This document shows positions 56,050-64,000 of a stretch of 64,000 nucleotides of DNA, one piece after another (the first letter of the stretch is position 1; every line of letters starts with the position of its first letter). The stretch is from Vanessa cardui (lineage: Eukaryota; Arthropoda; Insecta; Lepidoptera; Nymphalidae). Position numbers and translations under genes: made by a program. The notes below the pieces were generated by a model. The model had not been told where the DNA came from, did no database searches, and saw only the letters and a list, made by a program, of their open reading frames with translations. Where the stretch lies: the NCBI RefSeq assembly GCF_905220365.1, contig NC_061125.1, forward strand, positions 14,587,831 to 14,651,830. Reading direction: 5' to 3'.

Positions 56050-56686
56050 TTTTACTTATAAGATTAATAATAAAACTCATGGAAGTTAATATTCACGCTT
56101 ACTAGTTTATTAGTAATCTACTAATGCGCAGATTTTGCTTTCATTGATTAAATCGTAAAAAATATCTTTTTACGTTCCGTGAGCGTAAAAATACGAGTGT
56201 TCATTTCTGCAAGCGAGGTAATAATCGATACTGGCTCAACGAACCAAGTTTCTTACTGGAAAGCTTAAAACGGTGCAATTACAAGTTGAGTGTTTTAATG
56301 AACACATCTAAAAAGAAGTTTAACGATAGCCCATAAATAATGCATTGCTGGCTTCAGGGCAAACAAACAATGAACCAGTATGGTACGTAGTCAGTTTTGC
56401 TTACAGACATTGTACGATATGATAATTGTCCGCCGTCATTTTCAAAAGATAATAAAAATATAATCAGGACATATTTTTGTGCACAAATATGTACAAAATA
56501 ATCTTTAATAATTCGACGTGACAGCAAATACGACACGTCTAGAAAGTGTTTAGGCATAGAACCATCGGCTTCATCTACTTTCAGAAATCTCTGAAGCACG
56601 ACGTTGTCCTTACTAAACAACTATTTCTTTTATTGAAGTTCCTAAGTAAGATACATCAAGCATTTTGTCACTGAATATTTAATTTT
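56050..56686. other. No gene recognised
   Basis: AT-rich sequence. An 88-codon minus frame (56354-56620) has no recognised motif. Confidence 0.35.
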
Positions 56687-56935
56687 GGCAAGCACCGCTG
56701 TTTCATGTGCTTAATTTGTCTTTATAATTCATCTCGTGCTCAGCGGTGAAGGAAAACATCGTGAGGAAACATGCATGTGACGAATTTCATAGAAATTCTG
56801 CCACATGTGCATTCCACCAACCCGCATTGGAACAGCGTGGTGGAATATGTTCCAAACCCTCTCCTTAATGGAAGAGGAGGCCTTATCTCAGCAGTGGGAA
56901 ATGTACAGGCTGTTACTTTACTTTACTTTACTTTA
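56687..56935 (+). mobile_element. SINE family A, head-truncated, (TTTAC)n tail (plus)
   Basis: It starts at GGCAAGCACCGCTG, after the B box, and keeps the full body to GCAGTGGGAAATGTACAGGC. It ends in a clear TTACTTTACTTTACTTTACT pentamer tail. The tail differs from the (GTT)n tails of other copies. Confidence 0.85.
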
Positions 56936-57022
56936 TTTAATTTTGTATATCTATACCTATCTCACTCCGTCATTTCGAGACTATTTTTTTATAATCTACA
57001 TACTAAATAACAATAGGACAAT

Positions 57023-57279
57023 TACAACAATAACGGCCTGTAAATTTCCTATTGCTGAGCTAAGGCCTCCTCTTCCCTTTGAGGAGAAGGTTAGGAACAT
57101 GTTCCACTACGCTGTTCCAGTGCAACATACAACAAAAATACAAATGTGGCAGAATTTCTATAAAATTAGATATTTGCAGGTTTCCTTACGATGTTTTCCT
57201 TCACCGTCGAGCACGAGATTAATTATGAATAAAAAATAAGCACACATATATAATTGTGCTCATCGGTTAAGATCATCTC
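57023..57279 (-). mobile_element. SINE family A (minus), inverted next to previous copy
   Basis: It runs from ACAACAATAACGGCCTGT through GGCCTCCTCTTCCCTTTGAG, TTCCACTACGCTGTTCCAG and TTACGATGTTTTCCTTCACC. Near 57125 a CATACAACAAAAATACAAATG stretch replaces the GGTTGGTGGAATACACATG block. Most of the tRNA-like head is deleted. Confidence 0.82.
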
Positions 57280-58059
57280 TAAATAACAACACAAATAATT
57301 AATTCCTAAGCGTTAGAGTGACAAGTATCATTTTTTATGTACCTATATTTATACAACAAGAAAAACTCATTTGATTTTACAATAAATGTCAAAATATTGG
57401 TTATTAGTAATATTTGTTATTCCACATTTGTATTCAGTTTTAATATATTTTATAGGAAACAACTACATTTAAGTTATAATTAACTTTCGACTCAAGGGAC
57501 GCCTCACCTATCAGATTTATTGGAAGATAGATAATAATTGCATTGACCAATATGTTAATTGTAAAATATATTTAATTGCATATGCATGTAATATAGTTTT
57601 AAATAATTGCATTCATTTTGATTATTATATACCTTAATGATATTTTGCTACAATTTATTTTTATTTTATACAAGAAAATTTGAGGTATAACTATAATTAT
57701 ATCTATTTATGTAATATATAAAAACGCGCTGTATGCTTTCGTGTAAGTTTTATGTACTTATGTAAGTATTACTACTTAGAACATTTTTCAAACAGGTATT
57801 ACAAAAAATTACCTGTAAATCTTATTACACTTATATATATATATTAGTAATAAGTATAGTTAATGTTATTGTTTTTTACATAATTTTAGAATCTGCCGAT
57901 ATCGTCAATGCGTGTATTCTTAAAAAACAATTGGTTATGTTCTTTTTTGAATTTATAACCGTTAGGTTAAAGTTATATTTTACGTGCGTATTCTGTGCAT
58001 CTTTTGCATGCTAATTCTATTTAGATAATGTATAATCCGTTATTGTACTGTTATAGTAT
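57280..58059. other. No gene recognised
   Basis: AT-rich sequence with no exon or repeat matches. Confidence 0.4.
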
Positions 58060-58280
58060 ACTACCGACCCACCCCGGTTTCGCATGGGTACTTGATATAT
58101 ATTGTTGATATTACGACCAAATTACATGAAATCAATATAAATTTTAGCCTATGTGTTATTCTGATGTATATACTATATTACAGTAAAATTCCATCCAAAT
58201 CCTTTTAGTACTTTTTTGTGAAACAGTAACAAACATACATCCAACCTCACAAACTTTCGCATTTATTATGTTAGTAGGAA
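58060..58280 (-). repeat. Helitron-like repeat, family H2 (minus)
   Basis: On the plus strand it starts ACTACCGACCCACCCCGG and continues TTTCGCATGGGTACTTGATA, then AGCCTATGTGTTATTCTGAT and TCCATCCAAATCCTTTTAG, inverted relative to 20983-21112. It ends near 58280 with a TTATTATGTTAGTAGGA block like other Helitron-type termini. Confidence 0.5.
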
Positions 58281-59736
58281 GCCGATTCTCACGTTACTTC
58301 TTTCCGAAAAGTTACAATTTAACATTATCCTTTTTTACAAAATTTCATGCAATAAAGTGAATTTTACTTTTATTTCGATTTAATTTAGACTAATTTAAAA
58401 CAATTTCCTCTTATTCATATAATATACTGCATATAATAACTGTGGTGTGGGTACGTGTTATATCAACATAAGTAAGATTTACGCATTCAAAGCGCTGACG
58501 TGACGTATGTCATTCATACATGTCGGTTAGCGAGCTCAGTCTAGCTAATGAAAGTGACTAAACATTTCACAAGAACACAAAAGACTATCTATATGTAAAT
58601 GTACTCTGAATGATGAGCTCTCTTAAACGGTTTCACGTCGTAGGGCTTCGTGGAAGTCTGGATAGATCGACTCAACGTATCTTCAACCACCAAATAGTAA
58701 TACTTACAAGCTATAAGAGCATAATAAGTTCCCAAAGTTGGCGTATTGAACTTTATATGTATCACTAGGTCTTTCGCGAAACTTCAGGAATTTCAAAACC
58801 TTACAACCAGTTTTGTTTTGATTTCATTGTAAAACTGTCAAATTTGGCGCCAAAATTTGACATTTTTAACATTTTTAATGTCAAATAGTTCATTTAGAGC
58901 TCGATTTCGTAGACAAAAGTTTACTTTCAATTTGTTTATTTTTAATTTTTTATCCAGCCGTAATATCGCTCTCAAACTGGCCAGTAACTTTTTTCGCTCT
59001 CTAAAATTAATTCTTTGTTAACTCGTAACAATTTAGTAAATTACAATCAAGAATCCTCTTTTCTTTTATTTAACACATACCTACAGCGCCTTTATAAAGT
59101 TCGATAATCAGCAATAAATCCTGCAATAGCGCTTTCTTCTCATCTCGTCTACTAAGAGTCACTTTTGTTGCTGCGTCAGCGAAATGTGTAATGATCAAGC
59201 ACTAATACACACACACATTTCCTGGTACGTACATACGTGTGAGTAAATATAATTTAAAGAAAATATGGCAATCTAGCTCTGGATAACAGCTGTTGTTTAA
59301 ATTATATAATACTCAGTTTTGATTTTATATTAATTACTATTTTGTATTATGACCGCAATTGTAACCATTTCAATATTTTCCATTTTGATAGGCATTAACA
59401 TTTTAACGTAATTAAAAGCCGCGTGTTTATAAAACTAGCTTACCCCCGTGGCTATGCCCGCAATTAGTAGTCGAGACAGTCTTTAGATGTTACAAGTAAT
59501 GAGCTAAGACCTTATCTCTATATGATTAAACGGTTTGGTGTACAATAAAAAATTGTAATGTTGGTAATACCCATGCATTCTCAATATTTTCCTGCTAAGA
59601 ATAAACTGGGATTAAATTATAAATACAAATTAGTCATGAAAACTCAGTGGCAGCACTTTTGGTTAGATTTAAGTTTGAACCCTAATATTCCAATAAGATA
59701 CGTACTAATACTTGCTTTATCATGGCCTCGCCTGCA
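58281..59736. other. No gene recognised; Helitron-like end near 59440-59470
   Basis: ACTAGCTTACCCCCGTGGCT at about 59435 resembles an inverted Helitron-like 3' terminus. Otherwise AT-rich, with a short frame (59558-59755) of no significance. Confidence 0.35.
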
Positions 59737-59992
59737 AATTTTTTTTATGGTATAGGTTGGCGGACGAGCATATGGGCCACCTGATGGTAAATGGTCACCA
59801 TCAGCCATAGACAATAATGCTGTAAATATTAACTATTCCTTGCATCGTCAATGTGCCAAACTTGGGAATTAAGATGTTATGTCCCTTCAAACCGGAACAC
59901 AACAATACTGAGTACTGTTATTTGGCGGTGGAATAACTGGTGTTACTTACCCAGACGGGCTTGCACGAAGCCCTACCACCAAGTGTATCACT
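59737..59992 (-). mobile_element. SINE family B, full-length (minus)
   Basis: It runs from ATTTTTTTTATGGTATAGGT through GGGCCACCTGATGGTAAATG, ATGTCCCTTCAAACCGGAAC and CCAGACGGGCTTGC to GCCCTACCACCAAG. It lacks a ~35-bp internal block between CTTGGGAATTAAGATGTTATGTCCC and CCTTCAAACC, where other copies have the GTGCCTGTAGTTA block. Confidence 0.85.
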
Positions 59993-61851
59993 AAGTCAAT
60001 TATCAGATATTAGCCGTCGTTAATCATAGACTTCTTACCTATACTTATAAACTGACTATCTATATTATTCCTAACTGACTATAATGTCCAAAACTACTAA
60101 ATAGAAGATTGAAATTAACTGAACGGAAATGAATAACTGAACGGAACTACTGGATTTTCGGATATATATAAATATATGTGTTTGTATTTAATCCAGCGTC
60201 GGGATATCGAAGTTTCTTTCTAGCTCTTTCATTTATGTAATTCTGGTGAAATAAAGTTTTTAATTAAGTTCATTGGCATTTAGAAAATCGTTGAATATTA
60301 TTGTGTGAATTTTGGGATGATTGATGATTTTTGGAATTGAGGATTATAATGTCAATCAATTTGACAATCTTATATTCAAAAATTCAATTGTCAATTCAAA
60401 ATGTTAACTTTCAAAAATATTTCTCAGTAATTTAAATGTTATATTCCATATATAATTACATAACTTATTAAACTGTCAAAAGAAACCGAGACCTTTTCAC
60501 TAAAATAACACTTTTCGAACGTGTTTTATTATAATATTTTTCTATCTGTGATTCAGATATAAAAAGATAGCTTCTCTTAATACTGCTATGAGTCAATAAT
60601 AATGCAAATACGCAAACTCGTAGCGCATCGGTAATATCAAGCAAGGAACATCTAATACATAATGTCCACTTAGTAGTTATTACCTTTCACCTTTATTAAA
60701 TCGAAATAAATATAATACAACATTTCACTCTGAATAAAAGTAAATCATCCTGCTTAAGTTTAAATAACTTTTGGACAAAATTATTCACGAGAGTTGAAAA
60801 AAAATTAAAACAGAGGGAAATCTTTTTTGTCGGTTCAAATTCAATTTTCTGCCTCCCGTTTAGATGTAATTCAATAAAGCAGGACTGAATCGTCACTCCA
60901 GAAGAACGCTAAAGCGAACCTACTCACTTAATTTTACAATTTGTTTCAATGCTATCCAACGACCGCTATCATTTGCCGCATAAATTTGAATAATTTCTTT
61001 ACAAGGCAAAATGCCTTAAATAAAAAAATATATATAATTGCTACAGTTAATATCGATTATTATTTTACTGCTTGTAAAAATACTGCTAAAAATATGCAAC
61101 TTTCTCGATGGAACTAGGTAGGCAAATTCACATATTAATGATATAACTTAATTATACACGTGAAATTTATTATATTAGCGCTATAATAATAAGCATGATA
61201 TCAAGTAAAGTGGATCCAAAAATTAAATCGTTAAACTTACCCGGAATTAATTTACACTGCAGCCACCTGAAGGTTGATTAATTTGAGCCATAATTAAAAC
61301 GACCCTTGTTAAATTTTCCAATTTACATGTGACCCTACGGAATGGATTAATGACTTCTAATAAAGTACATTCCTGTCAAGTTACGTGTAATTTCCAATGC
61401 TGTTCGACACTGATTATGTGTTTTGGAAAGATCCTTTTTTTATTGACAGATTTATAATGGAATAGAACGATTTGAATTTGAATTATTTAACTCCAAAAAT
61501 AAATTTATTTATGATATTTAATGATGAAATTTTTTGTTCAGCCACATGTACTTTTTTAAAAACAAATCGGTCGATCGACAAACAGGTCCCTTGGTGGGTA
61601 TTTGTCTTTGTCGACCAAACTGAGTCACCGTCAGAAATATAAATCAGTAACCCGTCTCGATTTCACACACATAAAATCTATACTTACCACATGATATATT
61701 ATTTTTGTATTAGCTACTAAAAATTATTACATAACAATTTATTTTAGCTTATTATACATTTTTAAACGGTACGTAAAAATATGAAAATCCCAAATCGTTG
61801 GAATTGGTAGTGTTTTATTAAGGGACAAAAACCCAACCAGTTATATGCAAT
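59993..61851. other. No gene recognised
   Basis: AT-rich sequence; no supported exon was found on either strand. Confidence 0.4.
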
Positions 61852-62119
61852 ACTAGCAATCCGCCCCGGCTTCGCACGGGCGCAATACTCATACTAAAAT
61901 ACTACTTAATTTGTTTACTCGTATTTACGACATCACAGTGCAAATTTCTAAAATTATCAGAGTTTCTTTACGATATTGTTCATGTATTATATACAAAACC
62001 CTTCCCCTTGAATCACACTATCTATTAAAAAACCGCATCAAAATCCTTTTCGTAGTTTTAAAGATTTAAGTGTACAAAGGGAAATAGGGACAGAAAAAGC
62101 GACTTTGTTTTATACTATT
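61852..62119 (-). repeat. Helitron-like repeat, family H1 (minus), both ends kept
   Basis: On the plus strand it starts CTAGCAATCCGCCCCGGCTT with CGCACGGG and ends GCGACTTTGTTTTATACTAT. Both ends correspond, inverted, to the ends of the 20166-20380 copy. The terminal CTAG next to a GC-rich palindrome supports a Helitron 3' end. Confidence 0.55.
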
Positions 62120-63929
62120 TAAAGATGGGAATAGTTTATATTGACATCAATGGTATTTATTCTTAAAGCAGAAAAATAACTAATTAATTGTTGTATACTT
62201 TCAAGGCTTATAATTCATGTTATATCAATAAATGAAGATATAAAATGCCCCTAACTTTATTTTATCATGTTATCTCAGAAGCTGTGATCACGTTTCAAGA
62301 TTAGTTACGCGGAATCATTGATTGCTTGGCTTATAGTATCCAGTAGGTGATGTTTTGGCAAATGGGGATCGTATTCGTGCTTAATTTGCCTTCGATCTAA
62401 TTTGTGATATAAAGTTGAGAACTGATGAGAGCTAAATAGATAAAGAAAAGTAATTGATCTTGATGTTTTGAACAAATTAATATAACACGTCTTGTGCCAT
62501 GCTGATAAGTACTGCGAGATTCATATTTCAAACCACCAGCTTACCTCAACTTTCAGACATAGGTACGCTGTTTAGAGTTTAATATTTTTTATCGATTTAG
62601 TTCCTCATTTACACGTGAATATGGAATCAAACAGTAACATTTTGTTCACAAATTATCTGTTTTTAATTATTACAATCGATAATAATAATAATCGCGTTGA
62701 AATTTGGACAAAAATTAGCTTGTGAGCGCAAAAACCAAAGCTACCTGGTCACTTTTAATTCCGGATAGTTAAATATGAAATTTAAAATAGTTACAATATC
62801 CTCTAAACTAAAATCTAGCCAACTATGTGGAAGAAATTAAAGTGCGCAAATGTGTGTCTGCACGAGCACAAGTGCGCTGTCTATTCCCTCTCTTGCTATA
62901 CGAGATAGCAAATCCAACGGGTGTGAAAGGGATGGAATGAGTTACGTACTTTCAGCCTCGTGTATATACGAGAATTAATTTTAACAAATAAGAACATCGA
63001 ATTAAGTTTATCTAAAGTCGAGCAATACACTTTTAAAGCAACAGAAACCGAATATTTTAATTAAACCAAGTAACTTTTGAACGCTAATTAAAATTTCCTT
63101 TCAAGTCCTAGTTATTGATACTCAATGATTCGATTTCATTGACCACAATACTTACGGATGTTATGAAATGGTTACTAATACTTCATAACAACGTATAGAG
63201 AATGATTTCTCTAGACGAGATTGTGTATGATACGTTTTTGTTCTGAAACTGTTACGTGAGTTTATAATAGGGTTTTTCTATAGAACAAGTATCAATCGCT
63301 AATCCGAGTCACTAAATTGTCAACAGAAGGCGCTCACTCATAAATTAAACAATCTTTAGATCAATGCGATTCGTACTTCTCAGATCTCAGTGAGCAAGTA
63401 ACACCTTCAGTTCTGCACTTTACTTTAATGATTTATTTCAGAATATTTTGCCAACAAAAATGACATATAGAGAATATACTGCACCTGTATTTCAGCATAA
63501 ATTTGTGCACTATTATGAGCACTGGCTTTGTCGGCTGTCACCGAAATGAATCTTGTCAAAATCGTACAATCGTTTTTACTCATCATCGTCATCACAGTTT
63601 GAAATTACTTTAAAACAAATTACAAAACCAAATAAGAAAATTTAATCAATTTATAATCAAATAACATTTAACTAAAAATTCTCAAATTAAAATTATTAAT
63701 TTAAAATTTTAATCGTCGAGAAATCTTAAATTGATAACCTTTGATAAGTTTTTAATGGGTATTAACGGGCACTTGTAAAATTTAATGCTTTATTACACAT
63801 AATTACGAAAGTTTTTACATTAATAACACGAACAATCTGAGACTTTCTAGACTTCTTCATTAATCATGGAAATATAAAGACGCGTGTTGATATATTTATG
63901 TTTTAACACCATACTAGACACACTTTCTG
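62120..63929. other. No gene recognised
   Basis: AT-rich sequence. A GC-richer patch (about 62840-62950, with CGCAAATGTGTGTCTGCACG) resembles a dispersed repeat, but no second copy lies in the window. Confidence 0.35.
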
Positions 63930-64000
63930 CCTCACAACCGCTCTGCGGAACCAGCTTTCGCTGGCGGCTGTTCCCGATACGACTCGGGAACCTCCAAGAA
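63930..64000 (+). pseudogene. LINE ORF2 C-terminal fragment, cut by window edge
   Basis: GCTCTGCGGAACCAGCTTTC, GCTGGCGGCTG and GACTCGGGAACCTCCAAGAA are homologous to 53520-53590 and read, across a frameshift, as an L-NQLSLAV-P...GN-QE-type LINE C-terminus. The element may continue past the window, so its intactness is unknown. Confidence 0.5.

Overview
The window is AT-rich animal DNA and almost certainly comes from a moth or butterfly, most likely a nymphalid-type butterfly. The evidence is the dense set of dispersed repeats of lepidopteran type: tRNA-derived SINEs, an RTE-like LINE remnant, Helitron-like elements, hAT-type and hairpin MITEs, a Ty3/gypsy element and a large rolling-circle (Helentron-type) element. 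No bacterial features, rRNA genes, functional tRNA genes or CRISPR arrays were seen. The window looks like an intron or intergenic region that has collected insertions. Almost all convincing coding capacity belongs to transposable elements.

Two autonomous-class elements dominate. (1) At 11146-19618 lies a probable complete Helentron. It has one uninterrupted ~2,096-codon ORF (ATG at 13277, stop at 19567) that fuses an Ulp1/C48-like cysteine protease, a Helitron Rep nuclease, a Pif1-type helicase and a C-terminal endonuclease/exonuclease/phosphatase domain. The ends were inferred from a perfect 13-bp inverted repeat (11146-11158 and 19575-19587), a 3' hairpin and flanking T runs. (2) At 38090-44095 lies a very young Ty3/gypsy retrotransposon. 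Its two LTRs differ only by a 4-bp indel, it has a 4-bp AATG target duplication, and its gag-pol frame is split by one in-frame TAA inside RNase H. An 11-bp minisatellite sits between pol and the 3' LTR.

Between these are at least three SINE families. Family A has about 14 copies with a tRNA-like head and GTT or TTTAC tails. Family B has about 10 copies of the 'TTTGTGCAAG...CCTGGGTAGGTACC' type. Family C has 3 copies with a GGTTCGATTCC B box. Other elements include a 795-bp hAT-type element with a perfect 8-bp target duplication (35215-36009), a second hAT-type MITE (7881-8197), fold-back hairpin elements (4909-5093, 50915-51080 and a half copy at 8199-8322), non-autonomous Helitron-like repeats (best case 55711-56049, A|TC...CTAG|T) and LINE fragments, including one cut by the right window edge.

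Host coding sequence is sparse. Three candidate exons were found by reading frame plus splice signals: 3455-3640 (minus), 29020-29124 (plus, signal-peptide-like) and 55473-55684 (plus). None could be assigned to a known protein. They are the only hints of host genes and deserve an RNA-seq check.
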